From: Alicyclobacillus sp.
GTDB taxonomy: Bacteria > Bacillota > Bacilli > Alicyclobacillales > Alicyclobacillaceae
Direction: 5' to 3'
Assembly (NCBI GenBank): GCA_023511295.1
Contig: JAIMBT010000027.1
Coordinates: 1-53,301, forward strand
DNA: 53,301 nucleotides
Part shown: in pieces, positions 44,333-52,851 of the stretch
Layout of the letters: each line of letters opens with the position of its first letter
Position numbering within the stretch: position 1 is the stretch's first letter
Translations under genes and position numbers: made by a program
Notes under the pieces: model-generated
Told to the model about the DNA's origin: nothing
The model's input: the letters and a program-made list of their open reading frames with translations, nothing else
Database searches by the model: none

Positions 44333-44848
44333 ATGGCGTTGCGACCCGGCCGTGTACAGCAAATCCACAAACGTGAAGCGCGCGGCATAGATCGGAGCAA
44401 TCAGCCGTTTGTGATTGAAAAATTCGTCCGCCGTCCGGGTCTCGTATCGATTCAGCGGAAAGCGTTTGAACCGGGATACACGCACCACATGAGAGAGGTT
44501 TTCCCGCACTGGGGGATTGCAGTCAGCACCTGTATCAACGAGGGACAGCAGGTCAAACACCCGCGGTTGCGGTTCGACCACTACGTAGATTTGGTCAAGG
44601 TCTGGGAAGACCAGGAGTTCATCTACGTGGAAGACATGTACGTCGATGTGTTGTTGTACGAGCGGTCGTACTACCACATCATCGACATGGAGGAGTTTGG
44701 CGAAGCGATTGCGACGCGACAGGTGAGTTCAACGGAGGCGAAGCGCGTGCTCGAGAACACGCAGCGGTTCGTGGACGCGATGAAGCGGAGCCGACTCTCC
44801 TACGTGACGTTCAAGCAAAAGTACGGCGTACACCGCCGCCACCTGTAA
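44333..44848 (+). CDS. DUF402-type protein
   Basis: A 171-residue protein whose core fits the DUF402 fold: an N-terminal beta barrel, then LRFDHYVDLVKVW, YVEDMYVDVLLYERSYYHIIDMEEF, the last with the acidic residues that bind metal in this family. DUF402 members include nucleoside tri/diphosphatases (NtdP) and FomD. The C-terminal helix (about 130-165) is charged. ATG 44333 follows GAAGGA with about 8 bases. The assignment is at family level only. Confidence 0.65.
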   Translation: MALRPGRVQQIHKREARGIDRSNQPFVIEKFVRRPGLVSIQRKAFEPGYTHHMREVFPHWGIAVSTCINEGQQVKHPRLRFDHYVDLVKVWEDQEFIYVEDMYVDVLLYERSYYHIIDMEEFGEAIATRQVSSTEAKRVLENTQRFVDAMKRSRLSYVTFKQKYGVHRRHL

Positions 44849-44859
44849 CAACACGAGGA

Positions 44860-44882
44860 GGCAGGGGAAGGACTCCCCTGCC
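44860..44882. terminator. Hairpin between the DUF402 gene and a convergent small gene
   Basis: GGCAGGGGA (44860-44868) pairs exactly with TCCCCTGCC (44874-44882), 5-base loop, between two convergent stops. No T run; probable bidirectional terminator. Confidence 0.6.
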
Positions 44883-44922
44883 GCTGACGAATCGGGCTGC
44901 GAACAAGACGAACCGCGCGGGC

Positions 44923-45138
44923 CTAGTCGTCCAGTGCGTCCATCACCTGGTCTGCCGCCCTGTTGAGGGCGTTGGCCCCCATCTGGCCGCCCAAGCGGGT
45001 ACGCCGGAGCGTTTCCCAAGCGGCAATGCCAACGCTTGCGCCGAGCACCATGGCGGTCACGGTGTTCATTCGGTTGTTCCGTCTGGGCATCCAGCGTCCG
45101 CGCATGTTATTCGCCATGCCGTTCATCAATTCCCACAT
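44923..45138 (-). CDS. Small hypothetical protein, possible DUF3918/YrzQ-like
   Basis: A 71-residue protein. It begins with a Met/Asn/Arg-rich stretch (MANNMRGRWMPRRNN), has one short hydrophobic segment (TVTAMVLGASVGIAAW at about 26-41) and an Ala/Asp-rich amphipathic end. GGGGGG stands 6-8 bases before the ATG on the minus strand. Composition resembles small YrzQ-type proteins of Bacillales; this is a guess. It is divergent from the metallo-hydrolase gene and convergent with the DUF402 gene. Confidence 0.55.
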   Translation of the reverse strand: MWELMNGMANNMRGRWMPRRNNRMNTVTAMVLGASVGIAAWETLRRTRLGGQMGANALNRAADQVMDALDD

Positions 45139-45217
45139 GGTCAGCACCCCCCGTGGGCATAGCTTGCCCAGACCGGCCGCCGCTATGTCCGGGCCGGGCG
45201 AAAGGAGCGATGAGACA

Positions 45218-46120
45218 GTGGATATCGTCCCTGTTGCCTCCGGCGTGCACCTGTTGCCGGGCGCCGTGAACATGGGCCTCGTGGAGAGCGACGACGGCCT
45301 CGTCGCGGTTGACACGGGGCTGGACAAGCAGTCCGCGAAACGGATCATCCAGGCCGCAGAGACCTTGGGACGGCCGGTGGTTGCTATCTTTAACACGCAC
45401 GCCCACGCTGACCACTTTGGCGGTAACGCCCACCTGCTCAAGCGCTTCCCGCAGGCCCGCGTGTTTGCGCCTTGGGGGGATGCGCCGATTGTCGAGCAGC
45501 CGCTTCTCGAACCCCAGTACTTGTGGTACGGCGCACAGCCGTTTGCGGCCCTGCAGAATAAGTTCCTGCTCGCGTCGCCCAGTCCGGTGCACGAGCGGAT
45601 ACGTCCGGGGTCGACCTTTACCATTCACGGGGTCGACTTTGCAACCATCGACCTTCCAGGACACGCCCACGGCCAAGTCGGGGTGCGGGTGAACGGCGTG
45701 CTGTTCGCGGCGGACGCCTATTTCGGCCGAACCGTCACCGACAAACACGGCTTGCCGTACATGGTGGACTATCGCCGGACGCTGGAGAGCGCAGAGCAGA
45801 TCCTTCGGACCAGTGCAGATTGCTACGTCCCCGGTCACGGGGCGCCGGTGTCCAACCCGCAACCGGAGGTAACCCACCTCCAGGAGCGGCACCGACAGGC
45901 CTTCGCGACCGTGCACCACCTGTTACGGGACGCGCTGTCGGTCGACGAACTGACGGCGCAGATGTGTGATGCGTTCCATCTCGCACCGGCGAGCCCCAGC
46001 GCGTGGGTGCTGCTGCGAACGACCGTCGCAGCCTACGTGGCAGCGGCAGTGGACGGCGGGTCCGTCGCAGCTACGATAGATCGCGGTGTGCTGGTGTTCC
46101 ACGCGGTGACGTCCGTCTGA
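45218..46120 (+). CDS. Metallo-beta-lactamase-fold hydrolase
   Basis: A 300-residue MBL protein: zinc motif THAHADHFGG (about residues 63-72), then DLPGHAHGQVG and a late PGHG motif. Substrate unknown; such proteins include thioesterases and glyoxalase-like enzymes. GTG 45218 follows AAAGGAG at 45201-45207. An open frame from 44963 reaches through the divergent small gene and is not used. The C-terminal 70 residues form a helical winged domain common to the group. Confidence 0.88.
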   Translation: MDIVPVASGVHLLPGAVNMGLVESDDGLVAVDTGLDKQSAKRIIQAAETLGRPVVAIFNTHAHADHFGGNAHLLKRFPQARVFAPWGDAPIVEQPLLEPQYLWYGAQPFAALQNKFLLASPSPVHERIRPGSTFTIHGVDFATIDLPGHAHGQVGVRVNGVLFAADAYFGRTVTDKHGLPYMVDYRRTLESAEQILRTSADCYVPGHGAPVSNPQPEVTHLQERHRQAFATVHHLLRDALSVDELTAQMCDAFHLAPASPSAWVLLRTTVAAYVAAAVDGGSVAATIDRGVLVFHAVTSV

Positions 46121-46160
46121 TGCTGGCGTCCGTCTCCAGGTCTCATCCACAGGGGGTTGG

Positions 46161-46174
46161 TGTACAATTGTACA
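46161..46174. promoter_or_regulatory. Perfect 14-bp palindrome over the mutY -10
   Basis: TGTACAATTGTACA is its own reverse complement. It contains the hexamer TACAAT (46163-46168), a good -10; the -35 region is weak. The layout is that of a repressor site for mutY. The binding protein is unknown. Confidence 0.55.
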
Positions 46175-46203
46175 GGAGAGCGCTCGACGGCTCCGGGAGG
46201 AGC

Positions 46204-47382
46204 ATGCCGCATTCAGAAGCTGAGGGAGACGACCTCCAGCGGTTGGTGGACTGGTATCAGGGTGCGAAGCGTGACCTGCCTTGGCGGCGCACGGATGACC
46301 CGTACCGAATCTGGCTCAGTGAGACCATGCTTCAACAGACGCGAGTGGAGACGGTCATTCCGTACTATCACGCGTTTTTGTCCAGATTCCCAACCGTGGG
46401 AGACCTCGCCGCTGCAGCGCCGGACGAAGTCGCCAAGCTGTGGCAGGGCCTCGGCTACTACGCGCGCGCTCGCAACTTGCACCGGGCGGCCCAACAGGTG
46501 GTGTCGAAATTCGGCGGCGTCATCCCGAGCAACCCGGAAGACTTTTCGAGCCTGCCGGGGGTCGGGCCGTACACGGCGGGGGCGGTCCTGTCCATCGCGT
46601 TCGGCCAGCCCACCCCGGCTGTCGACGGCAACGTCCTGCGCGTGATGGCGCGCTTTCTCGGCATTGCCGATCCGGTCCGTCAACCCGCCGTCAAACGCCG
46701 CATCGAGGCGGTGTTGCAGGCGTGGTTGGAACAGGACAACCCGCGCGTGGTCACACAGGCGGTGATGGAGCTCGGTGCGACGGTCTGTGTGCCGACCCGC
46801 CCGGACTGCGGAGCCTGTCCGCTTTTAGCGGGCTGCGCTGCCCGCGCCGCCGGCCGCCAGACGGAGTTGCCGGTCAAGTCGCCAAAACCGCGCAAACAAA
46901 AGGTGCGCGTACTGGCACTGTGGTGCGAAGCCGACGGACAACTGTTGGTTCAGCGCCGCCCCGCCGAAGGGTTGCTGGCGGGGATGTGGCAGTTGCCCGC
47001 CATCGAGATGCCGGTTGCATCGGCGGAGCAAGGCCTGGCCGCGGCAGGGCCTCCGGCGCCCCGCGATGACTGCGCTGTGGCGGAACTCCTCGCGGTGTTG
47101 AGCGGCCGAACGCGCCAACCCGACCGAGCGGAGGTCGAATCGAACGGATGGCTCGTCGAACTTGCCGTCGCCCGGCACGTGTTCACGCATCTCGAGTGGG
47201 AGGTACACGTGCTGCGGCCGGTCGCATGGACCGGGCATCCGGACCAACCGGTCCCTGAGACGTTTCAGTGGGTGGCCATGGCGGACTTGCCGCAGCTGGT
47301 GTGGCCCCGCGTGTACGAACGGCTGCTCGAGCAACTGCTGAGACCGTTCACCGCGGTGCGAGCGTCGGCTCATCTTCCGTGA
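46204..47382 (+). CDS. mutY: A/G-specific adenine glycosylase MutY
   Basis: A 392-residue enzyme that removes adenine opposite 8-oxoguanine. Catalytic Glu40 (SETMLQQT) and Asp141 (PAVDGNV) are present; the helix-hairpin-helix is LPGVGPYTAGA; the 4Fe-4S cluster motif C-X6-C-X2-C-X5-C starts in VCVPTRPDCGACPLLAGC. The C-terminal NUDIX-like domain (about 240-380) recognises oxoG. ATG 46204 has GGGAGGAG very close, about 3 bases. Confidence 0.96.
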   Translation: MPHSEAEGDDLQRLVDWYQGAKRDLPWRRTDDPYRIWLSETMLQQTRVETVIPYYHAFLSRFPTVGDLAAAAPDEVAKLWQGLGYYARARNLHRAAQQVVSKFGGVIPSNPEDFSSLPGVGPYTAGAVLSIAFGQPTPAVDGNVLRVMARFLGIADPVRQPAVKRRIEAVLQAWLEQDNPRVVTQAVMELGATVCVPTRPDCGACPLLAGCAARAAGRQTELPVKSPKPRKQKVRVLALWCEADGQLLVQRRPAEGLLAGMWQLPAIEMPVASAEQGLAAAGPPAPRDDCAVAELLAVLSGRTRQPDRAEVESNGWLVELAVARHVFTHLEWEVHVLRPVAWTGHPDQPVPETFQWVAMADLPQLVWPRVYERLLEQLLRPFTAVRASAHLP

Positions 47383-47411
47383 TGCGACGAATGGCAAAGG
47401 AGTGATGTGTG

Positions 47412-48059
47412 ATGCAGTCCTATGCTGCGTCGAGGAACTCGATTTTCAGCCGTGTATTCTTCGGGCTTGCGATGAGTCTGGTGACTGCGTTCATCGGCGT
47501 CTACGCAGGACAGTACGTGCCCTTCCCCGTGTTGCGGCTGTTGCAACTGGTGGAGCTGGTCCTGATTTTCGGCGCGATGTTCATGCAACGCCGTCGGCGC
47601 ATGGGCATGACGTTCGTGCTCGTCTTCACGTTCATCTCGGGGCTCACGCTTTATCCGACGCTCGTCTACTACGCGGGGCTGCTCGGAGCCGCCACGTTGT
47701 TGAAGGGGATTGCCGTCAGTGCGGTGGCGTTCATCGTGTCCGCCGCTGTGGCATCGCGGACCTCGTTCGACTTCTCGTTTCTCGGCGGCTTCCTGTTCAT
47801 CGGCTTGATTGCCGTGGTCCTGATGGGTTTGGTGTCGCTGTTCATCGGTTTTTCCACGATGGCCGGCCTCATCTACTCCCTGCTCGGGATTGCCATCTTC
47901 GTCGGTTACGTGTTGTTCGATGTCAACCGTATGGCACACTACGGCCTCTCTGAGGCGATGGTCCCGTGGATGGTGCTGTCCCTCTATCTCGACTTCATCA
48001 ACCTGCTGCTGTTCGTGCTGCAGTTGATGGGCATTCTCGGTGGACAGTCGCGGCGCTGA
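47412..48059 (+). CDS. Bax inhibitor-1/YccA-family membrane protein
   Basis: A 215-residue protein with about seven membrane helices. The family's last segment with conserved Asp residues is seen (VLFDVNRMAHYG and LYLDFINLLLFVLQLMG). Bacterial members are pH-sensitive calcium leak channels or FtsH inhibitors; the role here is unknown. ATG 47412 has AAAGGAG 9 bases upstream; a GTG lies directly before it. It is 29 bases after mutY. Confidence 0.92.
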   Translation: MQSYAASRNSIFSRVFFGLAMSLVTAFIGVYAGQYVPFPVLRLLQLVELVLIFGAMFMQRRRRMGMTFVLVFTFISGLTLYPTLVYYAGLLGAATLLKGIAVSAVAFIVSAAVASRTSFDFSFLGGFLFIGLIAVVLMGLVSLFIGFSTMAGLIYSLLGIAIFVGYVLFDVNRMAHYGLSEAMVPWMVLSLYLDFINLLLFVLQLMGILGGQSRR

Positions 48060-48097
48060 CGGCCGCTCGGGCTGCGACGCCGGGCCATCCGCCCCAG

Positions 48098-48130
48098 TTG
48101 CTTGCGCGACGACGGCATTCGATATAAAAT
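48098..48130 (+). promoter_or_regulatory. Promoter of the leuS T-box transcript
   Basis: TTGCGC (48102-48107), 17-base spacer, TAAAAT (48125-48130); an overlapping pair TTGCTT/TATAAA is also possible. Start near 48137. Confidence 0.6.
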
Positions 48131-48136
48131 ACGAAA

Positions 48137-48470
48137 CACACAGACGTGCGGTCCAGCGCTCCGCGGACACCTGTTCCCCGGCGGTCGGACCGACGTTCCA
48201 TCGTCCACCCTGTGATGGAGAATCAACGGCAGGTGCTGCGTCCACAGAGAGCCGGGCGGCTGGAAACCGGCGTCGCGGCAACCGTTGTCTCGCTCCGGAG
48301 GGTTTCGCGCTGAAAGCTGCAACGTGTGCAGATGGGTAGGCGTGAACGCGGCCAGCGTTATCGGCGGAAGGGGGTTGTCCGGGCGGCGTTCGCATGCGGC
48401 GAGGTCCGGGCAGCCAAAGTAGGTGGTACCGCGGGAGCAGCCTCTCGTCCTATTGGACAAGAGGCTTTTG
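48137..48470 (+). ncRNA. T-box riboswitch, leucine type
   Basis: The T-box core AAAGTAGGTGGTACCGCGGG is at 48416-48435 with the UGG bulge that pairs with the tRNA end. Stem I contains AGAGAGCCGGG at 48246-48256. Candidate Leu specifier codons CTC lie at 48289-48291 and 48293-48295. The terminator follows: AGCCTCT (48439-48445) with AGAGGCT (48460-48466) and a T tail. Uncharged tRNA-Leu should prevent termination and allow leuS expression. Confidence 0.92.
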
Positions 48471-48531
48471 TATTGATTGCGCACCCAGGATTGGGCAACC
48501 AGGCAGACAGACCGCAGGAGGAGTGAATTCG

Positions 48532-51069
48532 GTGGAATACAGACCACAGGAAGTGGAGAAGAAGTGGAGCCGCCGCTGGGCAGAAAGCCGGGCGTATGAA
48601 GTGCGGCCGGACAGCGGCAAGCCGAAGTACTACGCCCTCGACATGTTTCCGTACCCGTCCGGCTCCGGCCTGCACGTGGGCCACTGGCGCGGCTACACCA
48701 TCTCGGACGTGTGGAGCCGCTACAAGACGCTGCAGGGGTACGAGGTCCTGCACCCCATGGGTTGGGATGCGTTCGGGCTGCCGGCGGAGAACGCGGCCAT
48801 CAAGCTGGGCATCCACCCAGCCGTTTCAACGGCGAGGAATGTGGCCAACTTCAAGCGCCAGTTGCAGGAAATTGGTGCGATGTACGACTGGAGCCGTGAG
48901 ATCAACACGAGCGATCCCGCCTTCTACAAGTGGACACAGTTCTTCTTCGTCAAGATGTTCGAGCGCGGTCTTGCGTACCGCAAGAAGATGCCCATCAACT
49001 GGTGTCCGAGCTGCAAAACTGGCCTCGCCAACGAAGAGGTGGTGGACGGGTGTTGCGAGCGGTGCGGCACGGAGGTCACGAAGCGCGTGATGGATCAGTG
49101 GATGCTGAAGATCACCGCGTACGCGGATCGGTTGACGGATGATCTTGACAAGCTGGACTGGCCAGACAAAGTCAAGCGGATGCAGCGCAATTGGATTGGC
49201 CGCAGCCGCGGTGCGCGCATCTTCTTCTTGGTTGCGGGCCACGCGGATGCCCGGATTGAGGTGTTCACGACGAGGCCCGACACGCTGTACGGTGCGACCT
49301 ACATGGTGCTGGCGCCGGAACACCCGCTCGTCGACCAGATCACCACCGAAGCACAGCGCGACGCGGTGGACGCGTACGTCAAGGAGACGTTGAAGAAGTC
49401 GGCGGTCGCCCGGCAGGTGGTGGACAAGACGAAGACCGGCGTCTTCACGGGCGCGTACGCGGAGCACCCGCTGACGGGTCAGCAGATCCCCATCTGGATT
49501 GCGGACTACGTGCTGATGGAGTACGGGACCGGCGCCATCATGGCGGTTCCGGCCCACGATGAGCGCGACTTCGAGTTTGCCCAGGCGTTCGGGTTGCCGA
49601 TTGTCCAGGTGGTGGCGCCCGAGACGAACGGCGCGGGAGACAGCGGCCAGGGCCGAGAGAGCGGATCAGGCGGCTTTGACGGTTCGGTGGATGCGAGCGG
49701 ATGGACGACGGCAGTGGAGAGCGGCTCTGCCGAAGCAGCCGCTGGGACGGCCGCTGCCGTCACCGGCCTCTACACGGGCCCCGGGCGGCTCATCAATTCC
49801 GGGCCGTACGACGGATTGACCGTTGAGGAAGGTAAGCGCGCCATCGTCGCCGCGCTCGCGGAGCGGGGGATTGGCGAGGAGACCGTCACCTACCGGATGC
49901 GCGACTGGGTGTTCGCGCGGCAGCGATACTGGGGGGAGCCAATCCCCATTATCTACTGTGACCAGTGCGGAACGGTACCGGTCCCCGTCGAAGACTTGCC
50001 CGTACGACTGCCGGACGTCGAGCGGTATGAGCCGACGGGAACGGGAGAGTCGCCACTTGCTGCCATCGACTCGTTCGTCCACACGACCTGCCCGAAGTGC
50101 GGCGGACCAGCGCGGAGAGAGACCGATACCATGCCGCAGTGGGCGGGATCAAGCTGGTACTTCCTGCGCTACCCAGACCCGCATAATGACCGTGAACCGT
50201 TCTCTCGCGAAGCCGCCAACGAGTGGCTGCCGGTGGACATGTATATCGGCGGCGTGGAGCATGCCGTGTTGCACCTGCTGTACGCCCGGTTCTTCACAAA
50301 GGTAATTCACGACCTTGGCATGATTGACTTCGACGAACCGTTCCAACACCTGTTTAACCAGGGTATGATGACGTTAAACGGCGCTAAGATGAGCAAGTCG
50401 AAGGGCAACGTGGTGAACCCGGACGACATCATCGCGACGGCGGGGACGGACGCGCTGCGGATGTACGAGCTGTTCGTCGGTCCGCCGGAGGAAGATGCGG
50501 AGTGGAACGACAACGGGTTGGAGGGCGTGAGCCGATTCCTCGGCCGTCTGTACCGGTTCTTTGATCAACACGTGGAACACCCGGCTCCTTCGCGCCCGGA
50601 GCTGGTCAAGCTGCGGCACCGCTTTGTCGCGCAGTTGACGGAGCGCATGGAGAGTTTTCGCCTGAACACCGCGGTCAGCGCGTTCATGGAGTACCTCAAC
50701 GCTCTGCAGGGCGTTGCCGGCAACGGGATTGACCGCGAATCCCTGGAGACGCTGGCCGTCACGCTCGCACCGTTTGCCCCTCATCTTGGAGAGGAGCTGT
50801 GGGAGCGGCTCGGCCACACGGAGTCCGTGTTCACGGCTGAGTGGCCGTCGTACGACGAGCAGTGGCTGCGGGACGACGAAGTCGAGGTCGCGGTACAGGT
50901 GAACGGCCGGATTCGCGCTCGCCTGACCATCTCGGCGGACGCGACCCAGGAATCCGCGATTGCGGCGGCGAAGTCCAATCCGGACGTCGCGCCGTGGCTG
51001 GAAGGGAAGACGGTGGTGAAGGAGATCTTTGTTCCGGGCCGCCTGGTGAACCTGGTGGTGCGGGACTGA
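48532..51069 (+). CDS. leuS: Leucyl-tRNA synthetase
   Basis: An 845-residue class I synthetase. HVGH at 48-51 (HIGH), zinc-type cysteines in CPSC...CCERC, the CP1 editing domain with TTRPDTLYGATYMVLAPEHP and GTGAIMAVPAHDERD, and KMSKS at 619-623. B. subtilis LeuRS has 804 residues; the extra length is mostly a Gly/Ser/Ala-rich insert at about 366-408 in the CP1 region. GTG 48532 follows AGGAGGAG; GTG 48523 is too close to that site. Controlled by the T-box. Confidence 0.97.
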   Translation: MEYRPQEVEKKWSRRWAESRAYEVRPDSGKPKYYALDMFPYPSGSGLHVGHWRGYTISDVWSRYKTLQGYEVLHPMGWDAFGLPAENAAIKLGIHPAVSTARNVANFKRQLQEIGAMYDWSREINTSDPAFYKWTQFFFVKMFERGLAYRKKMPINWCPSCKTGLANEEVVDGCCERCGTEVTKRVMDQWMLKITAYADRLTDDLDKLDWPDKVKRMQRNWIGRSRGARIFFLVAGHADARIEVFTTRPDTLYGATYMVLAPEHPLVDQITTEAQRDAVDAYVKETLKKSAVARQVVDKTKTGVFTGAYAEHPLTGQQIPIWIADYVLMEYGTGAIMAVPAHDERDFEFAQAFGLPIVQVVAPETNGAGDSGQGRESGSGGFDGSVDASGWTTAVESGSAEAAAGTAAAVTGLYTGPGRLINSGPYDGLTVEEGKRAIVAALAERGIGEETVTYRMRDWVFARQRYWGEPIPIIYCDQCGTVPVPVEDLPVRLPDVERYEPTGTGESPLAAIDSFVHTTCPKCGGPARRETDTMPQWAGSSWYFLRYPDPHNDREPFSREAANEWLPVDMYIGGVEHAVLHLLYARFFTKVIHDLGMIDFDEPFQHLFNQGMMTLNGAKMSKSKGNVVNPDDIIATAGTDALRMYELFVGPPEEDAEWNDNGLEGVSRFLGRLYRFFDQHVEHPAPSRPELVKLRHRFVAQLTERMESFRLNTAVSAFMEYLNALQGVAGNGIDRESLETLAVTLAPFAPHLGEELWERLGHTESVFTAEWPSYDEQWLRDDEVEVAVQVNGRIRARLTISADATQESAIAAAKSNPDVAPWLEGKTVVKEIFVPGRLVNLVVRD

Positions 51070-51119
51070 CGAGCGGCTGCCGCTGCGGCGCGGAAGGTGC
51101 AGTTGGAGGGGTGCGGCGG

Positions 51120-51809
51120 ATGCAACGAGATGCCGAAAAGCCAAAGCTGTACATCCAGATTGCGAAGGCCATCCGCGCGGATATCGAAGCGGGCGTGCAC
51201 CAACCGGGTGACCGGCTGCCGCCACTGTCTGAACTCGCGAGGCAGTACGGTTGCAGCCGGGCCACCGTCCGCGAGGCGCTGGGGACGCTGCGCGGACAAG
51301 GCTTGATTGAATTTCGCCACGGGGATGGGACGTACGTCAAGACCGCGTTGGTGGATTTGTGGATGGATCCGCTCGACGCCGCGGTACTGCTCGGCGTCGG
51401 CCAGGTACGGGAACTCGTGGAGTTGCAGATTGCGGTGATTGCGGCGGTGGCCACTCGCCTCGCGGAGGCCGGAGATGAAGTGTCGACGCGGCTCGCGCCG
51501 CTCTTGTTCCAGGTCGAGTGCGCCAGCCCCAACTCGGAAGAGGCGATTGCAGCGGAATTGGGCTTCTACCTCGGGATGGCGGAACTGGCGGGGAACCCGC
51601 TGCTGGAGAACGTGGTCCGCGTCATGCAGGAGTCGTTTCGCAGCTGCCTGCGGCTGTCGTTCGGCCCGGAACCGCTCGGGCTTGAGACCTGCCGCGCCGT
51701 CTTTGACGCCATCTCCCGGCACAGGCCAGACCTCGCGCGTGAAGCGGTCTACACCTACGGACGAGGCATTGCCCGCAGGTTGGAGTTGAAGCGGGTACAG
51801 GGCGGCTGA
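51120..51809 (+). CDS. GntR/FadR-family regulator
   Basis: A 229-residue regulator. The N-terminal winged HTH (about 8-75: RADIEAGVHQPGDRLPPLSELARQYGCSRATVREAL) is of GntR type; the C-terminal all-helical FCD ligand domain (about 85-220) marks the FadR subfamily. Ligand unknown, usually a carboxylic acid. ATG 51120 follows GGAGGGG by 8 bases. It lies 50 bases after leuS. Confidence 0.88.
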   Translation: MQRDAEKPKLYIQIAKAIRADIEAGVHQPGDRLPPLSELARQYGCSRATVREALGTLRGQGLIEFRHGDGTYVKTALVDLWMDPLDAAVLLGVGQVRELVELQIAVIAAVATRLAEAGDEVSTRLAPLLFQVECASPNSEEAIAAELGFYLGMAELAGNPLLENVVRVMQESFRSCLRLSFGPEPLGLETCRAVFDAISRHRPDLAREAVYTYGRGIARRLELKRVQGG

Positions 51810-51860
51810 ACGCGCGGGTGGGTCAGGCGAACGGATTGGATTGGGATTTCGTGGAAGGTT

Positions 51861-51892
51861 GTGGGGAGTGTCGCTGGCGTGGGGAGTGTCGC
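51861..51892. repeat. Short tandem repeat
   Basis: GTGGGGAGTGTCGC occurs at 51861-51874 and 51879-51892, an 18-base period, in the gap between the FadR-type gene and the next promoter. Confidence 0.7.
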
Positions 51893-51932
51893 GGGGCGGA
51901 CCGAGCCGTTTGTCCGGTTGGGGGATTCGCCA

Positions 51933-51961
51933 TTCACAGGACGGAGCAGACGTAGTATAAT
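51933..51961 (+). promoter_or_regulatory. Sigma-A promoter of the RCK-like gene
   Basis: TTCACA (51933-51938), 17-base spacer, TATAAT (51956-51961). Start near 51968, 30 bases before ATG 51998. Confidence 0.85.
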
Positions 51962-51997
51962 GAGTTTGAAAGCGCTATCATCGCAAGGGGTGACAGC

Positions 51998-52423
51998 ATG
52001 ACACCAAAGATGTTGATCGTCGCGTTCGACGAAAGCGACCGCCTGTACGTGGAGCGCAGCCGGGAAGCCGGTTTCGCAGTGCAGGTCCTAGATTGTCTGG
52101 AACCCTATCATCGGCGGTTGCAGCGTTGGTTCGGGAACGGATTGCTGCATGTGGTCGGCCACCGCGAGGAGGTTCGGGCTGCAGTGGCGTCGGAGATGTT
52201 TCAGTGCGCCATCGTCGCGGAGGGCGCTGATTACGTACAGACGGGGCTGATTGTGCAATCCCTCCACGCGGCCGGGATTCCGCGTGTGATGGTCGTGACG
52301 AAACACCGAGATCGGCGTGCGGTCTACCGCAGGTTGGGCGCCCAGGTCGTGCTGACGGCCGACTCACCTGCAGAAGCTTGGGGACAGATTGCGTCCCTCC
52401 TGCCGAGCCTGGCAACGGCATGA
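51998..52423 (+). CDS. Stand-alone TrkA-N/RCK-like domain protein
   Basis: A 141-residue soluble protein. The pattern of strands and helices, GLLHVVGHREEVRAAV then CAIVAEGADYVQTGLIVQSL and VMVVTKHRDRRAVYRRLGAQVVLTA, resembles the RCK/TrkA-N regulatory domain of K+ channels. The nucleotide-binding GxGxxG loop at the start is replaced by IVAFDESD, so it may not bind NAD. ATG 51998 follows AAGGGGTG. No channel gene is adjacent. Confidence 0.55.
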   Translation: MTPKMLIVAFDESDRLYVERSREAGFAVQVLDCLEPYHRRLQRWFGNGLLHVVGHREEVRAAVASEMFQCAIVAEGADYVQTGLIVQSLHAAGIPRVMVVTKHRDRRAVYRRLGAQVVLTADSPAEAWGQIASLLPSLATA

Positions 52424-52440
52424 ATTGACCGGTTGGTCCT

Positions 52441-52489
52441 CGTCGCCCCCATCCGCGGACTGGTGACAGCGCGGCGGATGGGGATGACG
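52441..52489. terminator. Terminator-like hairpin after the RCK-like gene
   Basis: CCCCATCCGC (52447-52456) pairs exactly with GCGGATGGGG (52474-52483), 17-base loop; an outer CGTC/GACG adds 4 pairs. It starts 18 bases after the stop. No T run. Between 52490 and 52851 I see no supported gene or site. Confidence 0.6.
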
Positions 52490-52851
52490 CTCATCGAAGC
52501 GGGCATCCTCTCCCCGCTGGAACCGGATGGTGGAACGCAGAATGTCGCGAGGCAACGTCATGGGTTCCGCGCGTTCCCGACTCACTGGTCGACTCCAAAC
52601 ATTCCCCCTGTCAGCCAAGACCTCTCTTTCTCTCCCATTCGCGTGTCAGCGCAGGTTTTCCCGTTGGTTCGGACCCGCACGGCCATCCCTTGCTGGACGG
52701 TTTGAGCGGTAGGAGGGCACACGGAATTCTGTGAGCCATCTCCATCCTGCAAATGTCGGCAGAAGCCCGTCGGGTCGTCGCGAAATTTTTGGACGGCGAG
52801 ATGGGGTGTGGGAGCCATTTTGCGGGGGAGAACGCGCGGGATTGGGGCGCG

